NCBI GenBank assembly: GCA_024278595.1
Contig: JAJRSW010000052.1
Span: forward strand, 1 to 40,885
Length of the DNA stretch: 40,885 nt
Reading direction: 5' to 3'
Origin: Fidelibacterota bacterium
GTDB taxonomy: Bacteria > Fidelibacterota > UBA8477 > JABMPR01
The translations under genes and the position numbers were made by a program. Below are positions 7,802 through 16,565 of this stretch, in pieces. The notes beneath the pieces were generated by a model that was not told where the DNA came from, made no database searches, and worked only from the letters and a program-made list of their open reading frames with translations. How positions within the stretch are numbered: the first letter of the stretch is position 1; every line of letters begins with the position of its first letter.

Positions 7802-9088
7802 ATGAAATTCAGAATATTAATACTTTGTCTACTCCTGTGGGCACCGGCTCTTTTTGCTCAGAATTATTTGGATGTGCTCCGCCCTTTTCAAGGGATGTCT
7901 GGCAGGTCAGGAGCTGAAAGTGGTGTTGCCCCGGCGGCAATGTCCACGAGTAACGCTCTCTTGGGCAATCCTGCCTTGCTTAGCTATAGCGAAGATGCCT
8001 TTGTGGCAGCCGATCTCAGCTTTGATCAGGTGCAGGGCTCCAGTATTTTCAATTCCACTATTTGGGAGACCACATCTAATGGCGATATCAGTCTCAATAG
8101 TTTGACCTATATTAATCCTGTCCACGTTTACCGTGGTGCCTGGGTCTGGGGATTTAATCTGCAACCCGTCCATTCTTTTGGTCGGATCAACCAATTTGGT
8201 GATTTCGATCCAGACCAGAATTTTTACTACCAGTATACCCAACAGGAGACCGGCTCCCTGTATGCTTTTTCTGCAGGAACCTCAATTATGGCCAGCATGC
8301 ATACCAGTGTCGGATTTGCCATCAGCTATCTGGCCGGTGAGAATTCCTATAGCAAAGTATATGAAGAGACCGATCCCCAGGATAGCTACACTTTTGACAG
8401 ATTTGTAGACAGTCTGCATTTTGCGCCGCAATACCGGGGGTTCGGAGCGCGGTTGGGGGTTCTAAGCGCCCTTTCCGAGGATCTTAATCTAGGCCTGTCA
8501 GTCGAATTCCCGTCCCGGATATCGGTAACAGAGTCGGCAGGTAGAGATTCCATCGAATGGTTTGATAATGGCCTGAAAGAGATTATTGCCCATGAGAATT
8601 GGACTGCGCTTGAATATGCTGTATGGGGCCCCTGGCGCTTGGGTGTGGGCTTGGGGTTTACCAGCAGTCCACTGGAAGCAAGCGTCAATTACAAATTTCA
8701 TAGTTATCGCACGAGTTCGCTGTCTGGAAATCTAACTGCTCCTAACGGTGGCGGATCCCTGGAAGCCCTCATTGACCAACAGATCAATGATAATGTCAGG
8801 AATGTGCACGAATTCTCAGCATCATTGCTATGGTCCATGGCACCCTTGAACCTGTCCTTTGGGGCGGCCCTCATGAAGAACCCCCTCAACTATCGAATTG
8901 AAAATAATCTGCGCCTGGACGTAGGGGTTGGTTACCAGTTGACCTCCGGACTTGGGTTTACGGTCGCTCTGAGAAACGAACAGTGGCAGAGTGATTTGAA
9001 TCATACGCTGGACAGTGGAGTGCTGCGGTCGGTTGCCATTGACAATAACTTTTCTAAATTCCAGTTTGGAATTAAGTACATCCTATAA
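7802..9088 (+). CDS. Outer-membrane beta-barrel protein, FadL/PorV-like
   Basis: A 428-aa protein with a clean signal peptide (about 1-20, cut after FAQ). The body has alternating aromatic and polar strands and many Gly/Ser/Asn turns. The early NALLGNPALL segment resembles the NPA motif near the N-terminus of FadL/TodX and PorV/PorQ-type barrels. Those families act as hydrophobic-substrate channels or as T9SS accessory proteins, and I cannot tell which applies here. It lies between a predicted lipoprotein and a T9SS-sorted protein, so a link to surface display is plausible but inferred. The C-terminus (FGIKYIL) fits a final barrel strand. Confidence 0.65.
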   Translation: MKFRILILCLLLWAPALFAQNYLDVLRPFQGMSGRSGAESGVAPAAMSTSNALLGNPALLSYSEDAFVAADLSFDQVQGSSIFNSTIWETTSNGDISLNSLTYINPVHVYRGAWVWGFNLQPVHSFGRINQFGDFDPDQNFYYQYTQQETGSLYAFSAGTSIMASMHTSVGFAISYLAGENSYSKVYEETDPQDSYTFDRFVDSLHFAPQYRGFGARLGVLSALSEDLNLGLSVEFPSRISVTESAGRDSIEWFDNGLKEIIAHENWTALEYAVWGPWRLGVGLGFTSSPLEASVNYKFHSYRTSSLSGNLTAPNGGGSLEALIDQQINDNVRNVHEFSASLLWSMAPLNLSFGAALMKNPLNYRIENNLRLDVGVGYQLTSGLGFTVALRNEQWQSDLNHTLDSGVLRSVAIDNNFSKFQFGIKYIL

Positions 9089-9111
9089 CTTAAAAAACAT
9101 GGAATTTTGAG

Positions 9112-10524
9112 ATGAAGAAAATGATGGCGCTGGGGCTTCTAACTTTTCTGGGATTTGTTTACGGGCAGTATGCCTGGGATACAGGTGCAATCAATTTCAA
9201 TTATGGTTCGCCCTTCCCAAATCAGAGCGTCGCCTACACCGGGAGTCTTTTATCAAGTCAGATCCCGGCTCAAGGTGCCGGTGGCTTTGAGATCAGTCAG
9301 GCTGACACCAATATCCTTTCACTTCTGGCTTACGATATTCACGTCACGGATGGTGATACCCTAGCTGATATTTTTGCAATCATTATTCAGGACTCCGCTG
9401 AAATTGCTCCGGGCTACTATGTTGTTGGTGTTAGCGATGAATCCATTAAAGGATTTATCTGGCTCCAGGATGTTGACCCTGCATTGGTTGCCGGTTTGAT
9501 TGACACATCATTTAATCTGGATTCACTTAGTGCCTTCAACCCCTTCATCTCTCTCACAGGGCAAATTGAAATTACGGAAATTGATGAAAATATGGTCACT
9601 GGTAATTTTGCTGGTACCATGATCAATACCAGCATGGATTTTATGGTTGTAGCTGATGGACTATTTTCGGTTTCCAATACACTACCTGATCTTAGCTATG
9701 ACCAGGGCCAGCTCACGATTTTAGCGGATACCTACATACTTGAGATCGAAGGAGAGCTTAACCCGCTTCAAAATGACCAGGGAGTGGGTGGGGTAAATAC
9801 CCAACAGGGTGATACTTTGACAACTACAATTTTTGCCTATACACCAAATGATACCGCTGATTCACTCTCGATCTATGGCGTGATTTTCAGGGCCCTTGCC
9901 GAGAATTTTCCTGAACCGGGGGAGCAATTGAACTTTGAAATTGGTAGTCCAATAGCTGAATTGCCCATGGCGTTACCTTTTTTCCTGGAAAATGCCTCTC
10001 TGGAACAGTTCGTCGAATTACTCGCAACAAATGGTTTACCTGAGTTTGAAGATACTCAGAGCCTATATTTACCGATGGGCACTAATCTGCCGGCAGTGTT
10101 TGTTGTCAACACTGACAGCAGTGCTTTTGCAAGTTTCACTGGTGTCCTCATGGCTAACTCAGATGGCTCCACACTCGTGCTCTCAGAAGACTGGTCACTT
10201 AGTAACTCGTCCATAACCAGTATTGATCAACCACCGGTCCAGCAACCTGCGGAACAAGCGCTGGTGGGGAACGCTTTTCCAAATCCCTTTAATAGTAGCA
10301 CCATCATTCCATTTACTCTCACTGAGGGTGCTCAGCTCGATTTGGTTGTTTATAATCTACTCGGCCAGGAGCTTGTCTCGTTGGGTATGGGTGTATTTCC
10401 AAGCGGATCGCATAACTATCCAATCAATCTGGGGCAGTTTGGCCTACCAGGCGGGATTTACTATTTCAGGTTGAATTCCGAAGCTCAGCTCTTAGGGCAC
10501 GGTTCATTTGTCTATCTTAAATAA
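9112..10524 (+). CDS. Secreted protein with C-terminal type IX secretion sorting domain
   Basis: A 470-aa protein with a signal peptide (about 1-18, ending FVYGQ). A long beta-rich, acidic middle region matches no family I know. The last about 80 residues are a type A sorting domain: GNAFPNPFNSSTIIPFTL, then LVVYNLLGQEL, PGGIYYFRL and a terminal VYLK. Such domains send cargo through the outer-membrane type IX secretion system, with later removal of the tail. It lies 23 bases after the barrel gene and is probably co-transcribed with it. No active site is evident, so it may be structural or adhesive. Confidence 0.75.
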   Translation: MKKMMALGLLTFLGFVYGQYAWDTGAINFNYGSPFPNQSVAYTGSLLSSQIPAQGAGGFEISQADTNILSLLAYDIHVTDGDTLADIFAIIIQDSAEIAPGYYVVGVSDESIKGFIWLQDVDPALVAGLIDTSFNLDSLSAFNPFISLTGQIEITEIDENMVTGNFAGTMINTSMDFMVVADGLFSVSNTLPDLSYDQGQLTILADTYILEIEGELNPLQNDQGVGGVNTQQGDTLTTTIFAYTPNDTADSLSIYGVIFRALAENFPEPGEQLNFEIGSPIAELPMALPFFLENASLEQFVELLATNGLPEFEDTQSLYLPMGTNLPAVFVVNTDSSAFASFTGVLMANSDGSTLVLSEDWSLSNSSITSIDQPPVQQPAEQALVGNAFPNPFNSSTIIPFTLTEGAQLDLVVYNLLGQELVSLGMGVFPSGSHNYPINLGQFGLPGGIYYFRLNSEAQLLGHGSFVYLK

Positions 10525-10893
10525 GGGTTTTCTCCGATAAGCGTACCTGGTGTCGTGCGGAGGTGGAATCAAAGGAACAACCGGCTTCGCATAGCTCCAC
10601 CCGCGATAGTGGCAGAGGAAGCTCGACCCTTCGGTCTCTGGGGGGAGGCTAAATTCAGACTTTCGAACCCCAAACCCCCAAACTCAAGCGTGGTAAAAGA
10701 ACTTTTTTCCCACATGCTGTAAATTATCTGTCATGTGTACGATAGGTGGTTAGGATTATTTATGATAAACGTTATCATCAACGTAATTAATTATCCTCAG
10801 GGCTTCCTTTGGCATGATATTTATATAAGTTGTGATGATGTTTTACGAACAACTCTCACGATCAAATCCAGGCACCATATACAGGAGAAATAA
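10525..10893. other. 369-bp noncoding gap upstream of nifJ
   Basis: I find no convincing gene or strong terminator here. The first half is GC-rich with partial complementarity (GGTGGA near 10562 and TCCACC near 10599). The second half is AT-rich and holds a TGATAA/TTATCA inverted repeat at 10763-10777. The nifJ Shine-Dalgarno site AGGAGA lies about 6 bases before its ATG. This should contain the nifJ promoter. Confidence 0.5.
10763..10777. promoter_or_regulatory. Candidate operator upstream of nifJ
   Basis: TGATAA and TTATCA form a perfect 6-bp inverted repeat around ACG, 117 bases before the nifJ start. The symmetry suits a dimeric repressor or activator. It does not match FNR spacing (TTGAT-N4-ATCAA) or the Rex site, so no regulator is named. 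Confidence 0.35.
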
Positions 10894-13560
10894 ATGAACC
10901 GCAAGATGGTAACCATCGATGGGAATGAAGCAGCCGCTTACATTGCCCACAAAACCAATGAGATCTGTGCTATATACCCCATCACCCCATCCTCGAACAT
11001 GGGTGAGCACGCTGATGCATTTTCGGCCCAGGGGCGGAGAAATATCTGGGGTACAATTCCCACTGTCGAAGCCATGCAAAGTGAGGGTGGCGCAGCCGGT
11101 GCCGTTCATGGTGCCCTGCAGACCGGTGCCCTGACCACTACCTTTACAGCATCTCAGGGCTTGCTGCTGATGATCCCAAATATGTATAAAATTGCTGGCG
11201 AGTTGACCGCAACAGTATTTCATGTATCTGCTCGCTCGCTGGCGGCCCAGGCACTTTCCATTTTTGGGGATCACTCCGATGTCATGGCCACCCGGGCCAC
11301 TGGCTGGGCCATGTTGTCTGCCAATTCGGTCCAGGAAGTGATGGATATGGCTCTGATCGCTCAATCATCCACCCTCCAGACCCGCATACCTTTTATCCAC
11401 TTTTTTGATGGATTTAGAACCTCCCATGAGGTGCTAAAGATCGAACAGCTCAACGATGATGATATCAAGGGCATGATCGATGATGAATGGGTGATTGCTC
11501 ATCGTAAACGCGGGATGAACCCCAATGATCCAGTCCTCCGTGGGACCGCTCAAAACCCGGATGTTTATTTCCAGGGTCGTGAAACGGTTAACCCCTTTTA
11601 TGAAGCGACGCCTGAAATCGTTCAGAAGACCATGGATCGTTTTGCCAGAATTGCTGGTCGCAGCTATCACCTGTTTGACTACTATGGTGCTGAGGATGCT
11701 GAGCGGGTGATCGTCATCATGGGCTCCGGTGCCGAAGCCGTTGAAGAAACTGTGGATCATATGCTGGCTGCAGGGGAGCGGGTCGGCTTGGTCAAGATCA
11801 GACTGTTCAGACCATTTTCCATCAAACACTTCATTAATGCTTTACCGGCATCTGTCAAAAAGATCGCTGTTCTGGATCGGACCAAAGAACCGGGTGGGGC
11901 GGGCGAACCCATGTATCAGGATGTGATCACGGCTTTTGCTGAAGCCAAAAGTGAAGCTTATTACCAGTTTGATGAAATGCCGCTCATCGTGGGTGGTCGC
12001 TATGGTCTTTCCTCCAAGGAATTTACCCCGGCCATGATCAAAGGGATCTATGATGAACTCATCAAAGATAAGCCAAAAAATCACTTTACCATCGGTATCA
12101 GAGATGATGTCTCTTTTACCTCACTGGATTTCGATCCTGAATATCACACATCCAAACCGGGCAATTTCCGAGGTCTTTTCTATGGTCTGGGGTCAGATGG
12201 TACTGTGGGTGCCAACAAGAACTCCATCAAGATCATTGGTGAGGGGACTGACAACTATGCCCAGGGATATTTTGTTTATGATTCCAAAAAATCCGGTAGC
12301 ACCACCACTTCTCACTTAAGATTTGGCAAAGAGAAAATTCGAGCTACCTATCTTATCGACAAAGCCAGTTTTATTGCCTGCCACCAGTATGAGCTTCTGG
12401 ATCAATTCGACATCCTGAGCAATGCCGAGGAAGGGGCAACCTTCCTGTTGACCAGTCACCTGAACAAGGATGAGATCTGGGGTGCCCTGCCACGTCACTA
12501 CCAAAAGCAGATCGTTGATAAAAAAATCAAGTTCTATGTGATTGATGCCGTAACTGTTGCCAAAGAAACTGGCATGGGATCCCGTATCAATACGATCATG
12601 CAGACTTGTTTCTTTGCCATCTCAGGTATCTTTCCAAAAGATGAAGCCATCGCCAAGATCAAAGAAGCCATTAAAAAGACTTATGGCAATAAGGGTGACG
12701 TCGTTGTGGAAAAGAACTACAACGCTGTGGATCAATCCGTATCTAACCTGTTTCAGGTCGATGTTCCTAATACCCTTAACGGTAGCGATGTCCGTCGCTT
12801 GATCGTTCCGGAAGCTGCTCCTGATTTTGTTCAGCAGGTAACGGCTGAGATCATCGCCGGGCGGGGAGACGCGCTGCCCGTGAGTGCCATGCCCATTGAT
12901 GGAACCTGGCCTACCGCTACCACCCAGTGGGAAAAACGGAATATCGCTCTGGAAGTACCCGTGTGGGAACCGGATATCTGTATCCAATGTAATAAGTGTG
13001 CCCTGGTCTGCCCTCATGCGGCGATCCGACCCAAAATTACCACTCCGGATGCTTTTGATAATGCACCTGAAACCATCAAGCACATCGGTGCCAAAGGTCG
13101 TGAATGGGAAGCTGACTCACAGTACATTTTACAGGTTGCTGTTGAAGATTGCACTGGTTGCAACCTCTGTGTTGAGGCCTGTCCGGCTCGGGATAAAACC
13201 AATCTCAGTCGCAAGGCGATCAACATGGCTGACCAACGACCCCTGCGTGATTCTGAGCGCATCAACTGGGACTTCTTTACCGATCTTCCTGAGGTGGATC
13301 GCGGGAATGTGAAAGCGGGCAGTGTCAAAGGTTCTCAATTATTACAGCCGCTATTTGAGTTCTCAGGCGCCTGTGTTGGCTGCGGTGAAACTCCCTATGT
13401 GAAACTTGCATCCCAGTTATTTGGGGATCGGATGGTCATTGCTAATGCCACGGGCTGTTCTTCCATCTATGGTGGCAATTTACCCACCACACCCTGGGCC
13501 AAAAATAATGCTGGTCGCGGACCGACCTGGAACAACTCGCTGTTTGAGGACAATGCTTAA
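10894..13560 (+). CDS. nifJ: Pyruvate:ferredoxin (flavodoxin) oxidoreductase, N-terminal 888 residues before an in-frame TAA
   Basis: PFOR oxidises pyruvate with CoA to acetyl-CoA and CO2 and reduces ferredoxin. This part holds the pyrimidine-binding domain (YPITPSS at 29-35; Glu64 in MQSEGGAAG; Arg114 in SARSLAAQ), the transketolase-C-like and gamma domains, and two ferredoxin-type 4Fe-4S sites (Cys696/699/702/706 and Cys753/756/759/763). It also holds three ligands of the proximal cluster (Cys827, Cys830, Cys855). Translation stops at TAA 13558-13560, but the same frame continues with the rest of the enzyme. Read through, the protein would be 1187 aa, the normal length for single-chain PFOR. 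Alone this fragment lacks the TPP pyrophosphate site and the fourth proximal Cys. AGGAGA precedes the ATG. Confidence 0.93.
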   Translation: MNRKMVTIDGNEAAAYIAHKTNEICAIYPITPSSNMGEHADAFSAQGRRNIWGTIPTVEAMQSEGGAAGAVHGALQTGALTTTFTASQGLLLMIPNMYKIAGELTATVFHVSARSLAAQALSIFGDHSDVMATRATGWAMLSANSVQEVMDMALIAQSSTLQTRIPFIHFFDGFRTSHEVLKIEQLNDDDIKGMIDDEWVIAHRKRGMNPNDPVLRGTAQNPDVYFQGRETVNPFYEATPEIVQKTMDRFARIAGRSYHLFDYYGAEDAERVIVIMGSGAEAVEETVDHMLAAGERVGLVKIRLFRPFSIKHFINALPASVKKIAVLDRTKEPGGAGEPMYQDVITAFAEAKSEAYYQFDEMPLIVGGRYGLSSKEFTPAMIKGIYDELIKDKPKNHFTIGIRDDVSFTSLDFDPEYHTSKPGNFRGLFYGLGSDGTVGANKNSIKIIGEGTDNYAQGYFVYDSKKSGSTTTSHLRFGKEKIRATYLIDKASFIACHQYELLDQFDILSNAEEGATFLLTSHLNKDEIWGALPRHYQKQIVDKKIKFYVIDAVTVAKETGMGSRINTIMQTCFFAISGIFPKDEAIAKIKEAIKKTYGNKGDVVVEKNYNAVDQSVSNLFQVDVPNTLNGSDVRRLIVPEAAPDFVQQVTAEIIAGRGDALPVSAMPIDGTWPTATTQWEKRNIALEVPVWEPDICIQCNKCALVCPHAAIRPKITTPDAFDNAPETIKHIGAKGREWEADSQYILQVAVEDCTGCNLCVEACPARDKTNLSRKAINMADQRPLRDSERINWDFFTDLPEVDRGNVKAGSVKGSQLLQPLFEFSGACVGCGETPYVKLASQLFGDRMVIANATGCSSIYGGNLPTTPWAKNNAGRGPTWNNSLFEDNA
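13558..13560 (+). other. nifJ: In-frame TAA interrupting nifJ
   Basis: The upstream reading ends ...LFEDNA, then TAA, then FGLGYRLTIDKHREHA in the same frame. Full-length PFORs usually have an acidic residue followed by FG(L/F)GYR at this point. A single G-to-T change of a GAA codon would therefore explain the stop. No indel is needed. Confidence 0.9.
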
Positions 13561-14457
13561 TTTGGTTTGGGTTACCGACTGACTATCGACAAGCACCGTG
13601 AACATGCTATCGAACTAATGGAACTCCTCCAGGATGAGATTGGTTCTGAACTGGTTACTGCCATCACCAGTGCTTCTCAAGCTAACGAACCGGAGATATT
13701 TGAACAACGGGCTCGCGTAAAGGAGATGACGGATATTGTTGAGCGACTGGATACTCCGCTTGCCCGGCAACTCCTTTCAGTAGCCGATAATCTGGTGAAG
13801 AAGAGCGTCTGGATCATGGGTGGCGATGGCTGGGCCTACGACATTGGTTTTGGTGGCCTGGACCATGTTATAGCATCTGGAAAAGATGTAAATATTCTGG
13901 TTTTGGATACGGAAGTGTATTCCAATACTGGTGGACAGAAATCGAAGGCAACTCCCCTGGGAGCGGTGGCCAAGTTTGCCGCTGCCGGCAAACCATCACC
14001 CAAGAAAGATCTGGGGATGATCGCCATGAGCTACAAGAATGTTTATGTGGCATCTGTGGCCATGGGTTCCAATGATGGTCAGACTGTTCGGGCATTTATG
14101 GAGGCTGAGGCCTATCCGGGTCCGTCGATTATCATCGCCTATAGCCAATGTATCGCCCATGGTATTGATATGACGAAGGGGATGAATCAACAGAAATTAG
14201 CGGTTGAAAGTGCCTATTGGACGCTCTATCGCTACAATCCGCTCCTGGCTGCAGCAGGGAAGAATCCGCTCTTGCTGGATTCAAAACCACCTAAAACACA
14301 TGTTCGGGAATACGCCATGAACGAAGCTCGCTTTACCATCCTGAAGCGTATCAATCCGAAGATGTCTGATCACTATCTTGAGGAGTCGGACCTGGCTGCC
14401 AAGGAAAAGTATGACTACTATGCCAAGTTGGCCGCTCTTTCATACGATAAAGCCTAA
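13561..14457 (+). CDS. nifJ: Pyruvate:ferredoxin oxidoreductase, C-terminal part after the in-frame stop
   Basis: This segment continues the nifJ frame directly after the TAA and completes the TPP-binding domain. It carries GGDGWAYDIGFGGLDHV, whose GDG (977-979 in read-through numbering) binds Mg-TPP pyrophosphate. It also carries VYSNTGGQKSKATPLGA and Cys1086 in AYSQCIAHG, the fourth ligand of the proximal 4Fe-4S cluster. It is too well conserved to look like old pseudogene sequence. The first possible start is TTG 13567, but the nearest purine-rich site (GAGGA, 13546-13550) is about 16 bases away, so independent initiation is weakly supported. It most likely belongs to one enzyme with the upstream part. 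Confidence 0.9.
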   Translation, partial: FGLGYRLTIDKHREHAIELMELLQDEIGSELVTAITSASQANEPEIFEQRARVKEMTDIVERLDTPLARQLLSVADNLVKKSVWIMGGDGWAYDIGFGGLDHVIASGKDVNILVLDTEVYSNTGGQKSKATPLGAVAKFAAAGKPSPKKDLGMIAMSYKNVYVASVAMGSNDGQTVRAFMEAEAYPGPSIIIAYSQCIAHGIDMTKGMNQQKLAVESAYWTLYRYNPLLAAAGKNPLLLDSKPPKTHVREYAMNEARFTILKRINPKMSDHYLEESDLAAKEKYDYYAKLAALSYDKA

Positions 14458-14482
14458 GTAAAGCTAATAAGGATATAGAATT

Positions 14483-15487
14483 ATGCGTCTAAGTACAAAA
14501 TATATGGGTTTGGAATTAAAGAATCCTCTCGTCCCTTCAGCTTCCCCGTTGACGGAAAAATTGGATAGTATTAAGATTCTGGAAGATAATGGAGCCTCTG
14601 CAGTAGTATTGTTCTCATTATTTGAAGAGCAGATCGAGCAGGAAGATGATACGCTGGATCATTTTATGGAATATGGGACTGATTCTTATGCCGAATCACT
14701 GAGCTTTTTTCCCCAAGCCCACGAATTCACCAATGGACCTCAAGAGTATCTTGAAAATGTTCGCAAGATCAAAGAAGGGGTTGATATTCCGGTAATTGCC
14801 AGCTTGAATGGTGCCACTCCTGGTGGGTGGATGGAATATGCCAAGAAACTGGAAGCTGCCGGTGCTGATGGTCTGGAATTGAATATCCACTACTTGCCAG
14901 TTGATTTTAATGAATCCAGTGCTGATGTTGAAAAACGCTATACGGATATCGTGAGCTGGGTAAAAAGCAATGTTTCTATTCCAGTAGCGGTCAAGATCGG
15001 ATCCAGGTTTAGTTCCCTACCTGCAGTAGCCAAAGCGCTGGAAGGTGTCGGAGCTGATGCGCTGGTCATGTTCAATCGCTTTTATCATCCAGATATTGAT
15101 CTGGAGAAACTGGAGACCAGACGCCAGATCCAGTTGAGCCATTCACGGGAGATCCGTTTGGCCATGCGCTGGATCTCCATCTTACGGGGGAATGTTAAAC
15201 TGAACTTTGCTGCCAGTGGTGGTGTCCACAATGCTCATGATGTCTTAAAACTAATTATGTCTGGTGCTGATGTGACCATGCTGGCCTCCGCCCTCATGGC
15301 TCATGGTCCTGAGATCATCAAAACCATCGAGCAGGATCTCATCACCTGGATGGACGAGAATGAATATCAGAGTATTGCTCAAATGAAGGGGAGTATGAGT
15401 TTGATCCATTCACCCAGTCCTCAGACGCTGGTACGTGACAATTACATGCGGACCCTGTTGGAGTTCCAGGCGAATAACAAACTTTAA
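14483..15487 (+). CDS. Dihydroorotate dehydrogenase-like flavoprotein without the catalytic Cys/Ser
   Basis: A 334-aa FMN-type TIM barrel related to class 1 dihydroorotate dehydrogenase. Family features include LKNPLVPSASPLT near the N-terminus, VIASLNGATPGGW, AVKIGSRFSS and the phosphate-binding end SGADVTMLASALM. The normal LN(L/V)SCPN motif, which holds the catalytic base, reads ELNIHYLPVDF here (132-142), with Tyr137 where Cys or Ser is expected. True dihydroorotate oxidation is therefore doubtful. It starts 25 bases after nifJ with AAGGATA about 7 bases before the ATG, so it is probably co-transcribed. A redox role tied to PFOR is an inference from position. Confidence 0.8.
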   Translation: MRLSTKYMGLELKNPLVPSASPLTEKLDSIKILEDNGASAVVLFSLFEEQIEQEDDTLDHFMEYGTDSYAESLSFFPQAHEFTNGPQEYLENVRKIKEGVDIPVIASLNGATPGGWMEYAKKLEAAGADGLELNIHYLPVDFNESSADVEKRYTDIVSWVKSNVSIPVAVKIGSRFSSLPAVAKALEGVGADALVMFNRFYHPDIDLEKLETRRQIQLSHSREIRLAMRWISILRGNVKLNFAASGGVHNAHDVLKLIMSGADVTMLASALMAHGPEIIKTIEQDLITWMDENEYQSIAQMKGSMSLIHSPSPQTLVRDNYMRTLLEFQANNKL

Positions 15488-15644
15488 GAATTAATTTTGA
15501 TAGAAACGGAATCCGGTTTGCCTGAGCCCACTTTTTATTGAGCAATACCAGTTTTAGGGTTAAAATGGCATGTTGGTCACAATCAGGATCACCGGCTCGA
15601 GCAAGTTTGGGAGTACTCGGAGCCCTTTAGTGAAGGATCGTCAA

Positions 15645-15875
15645 ATGACAAACCCGGAAAATACCAAAGAACGTCAGGGCTATTGTCCGGTCTATGATAT
15701 TGAATGCCCGGCTGGTTCTGAGGCTGTCACGGCCTGTGAGATGCGATTTGAAGCTGATTATAATCCTTTGACCAGCTTTCGTGATGCCGATATCGAACAT
15801 TGTGCCATCTACCGTAAGGAGCAACTGGAGCAAGTGGAAACTGAAAAGAACAATTCATCCGAAAATGGGGAGTAA
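15645..15875 (+). CDS. Small four-cysteine protein, unknown function
   Basis: A 76-aa soluble protein with Cys14, Cys21, Cys31 and Cys53 in the pattern C-x6-C-x9-C-x21-C (YCPVYDIECPAGS, TACEMRF, EHCAIYRKEQ) and an acidic, Glu-rich tail. Four cysteines in so short a chain suggest metal or Fe-S binding, but no known motif fits. I chose ATG 15645 because GAAGGA lies about 7 bases upstream; the frame is open back to 15570 without a comparable ribosome site. It ends 4 bases before a rubrerythrin-like gene and shares the redox neighbourhood of nifJ. Confidence 0.65.
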   Translation: MTNPENTKERQGYCPVYDIECPAGSEAVTACEMRFEADYNPLTSFRDADIEHCAIYRKEQLEQVETEKNNSSENGE

Positions 15876-15879
15876 TGTC

Positions 15880-16401
15880 ATGAGTACTAGGGAAAAATCA
15901 TCTGAATTCAAATCTGTTCAGGATGTATTAAAGCGCGCGATTCTACTTGAAATGAATGGCAAAGAATTCTTCAAGATGGCGGCCAAGACTGCCACCTCAT
16001 CTGTTGCAAAAGAATTGTTTGAGCACATGGTCAAGGAAGAGGAACATCACTTGCATATCCTGCAACTAACCTTCAAACGCCATCTTGATGAGGGCAAGGT
16101 TATTTTACCCTCTGAGGAAGAATTACAATTTGGCTTTCAGGATCCCATCATTGACAAATCATTTCTCATGGAATTGCGGAATAGTGCTTTTGATTCTTCA
16201 GCCATTAGCATTGCACTGACTCTGGAAGAACGGGCCTTTAAGTTTTATCAGAAAGAAGAACAGGCTGCCACGGATCCTGAGATCAAGAAGCTCTTCACTT
16301 GGTTAACTGATTGGGAGATCGATCATCACCGGAAACTCATGGCCCTGGAAGAAGATTTTCGGGAAGAGGTCTGGAACGATTCGAATTTCTGGCCCATGTG
16401 A
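15880..16401 (+). CDS. Ferritin-like / rubrerythrin-type diiron protein
   Basis: A 173-aa four-helix-bundle protein. Putative diiron ligands are Glu24 (ILLEMNGKEFF), the ExxH of KEEEHHLHIL (about 53-57), Glu116/117 (TLEERAFKFYQ) and the ExxH of WEIDHHRKLM (146-149). That is the two-half symmetry of rubrerythrin/ferritin-like domains. The rubredoxin domain of classical rubrerythrin is absent. Members often remove peroxide or handle iron in anaerobes, which would suit the adjacent oxygen-sensitive PFOR. The start at ATG 15880 has GGGGAG about 7 bases upstream and sits just after the previous stop; the frame extends further 5' only by overlapping that gene. A terminator follows. Confidence 0.8.
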   Translation: MSTREKSSEFKSVQDVLKRAILLEMNGKEFFKMAAKTATSSVAKELFEHMVKEEEHHLHILQLTFKRHLDEGKVILPSEEELQFGFQDPIIDKSFLMELRNSAFDSSAISIALTLEERAFKFYQKEEQAATDPEIKKLFTWLTDWEIDHHRKLMALEEDFREEVWNDSNFWPM

Positions 16402-16435
16402 CCTCAACCATTACCACATAATTATTTGATACCAG

Positions 16436-16460
16436 GTGCGGATTTTATTCCGCGCTTTTT
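16436..16460 (+). terminator. Rho-independent terminator after the rubrerythrin-like gene
   Basis: GTGCGGA (16436-16442) pairs with TCCGCGC (16449-16455), with one T-G wobble, around the loop TTTTAT. TTTTT follows (16456-16460). It lies 35 bases after the stop codon. Confidence 0.8.
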
Positions 16461-16565
16461 GGTGAAACTAGTCGTCACAAAATCTTTAGGCAATCTGAGT
16501 GTTCCCATATTGTATCCGCAAAACCTAAACCCTATTTTCAGTGCTAATAGCATTGAGAGGCAACT

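Noticed and set aside
10763-10777. FNR binding site
   Set aside because: The TGAT and ATCA half-sites are 7 bases apart instead of 4, so the spacing does not fit.
10843-11364. Antisense ORF of 173 codons over the nifJ start
   Set aside because: It overlaps the conserved pyrimidine-binding domain of nifJ and has no recognisable product.
13558-14457. A separate PFOR subunit gene starting at TTG 13567
   Set aside because: The frame is continuous with the upstream part, no ribosome site is at the right distance, and the conserved FG-GYR residues lie partly before that TTG.
15781-15879. Upstream extension of the rubrerythrin-like protein
   Set aside because: It would overlap the four-cysteine protein gene, while ATG 15880 has a well-placed GGGGAG.
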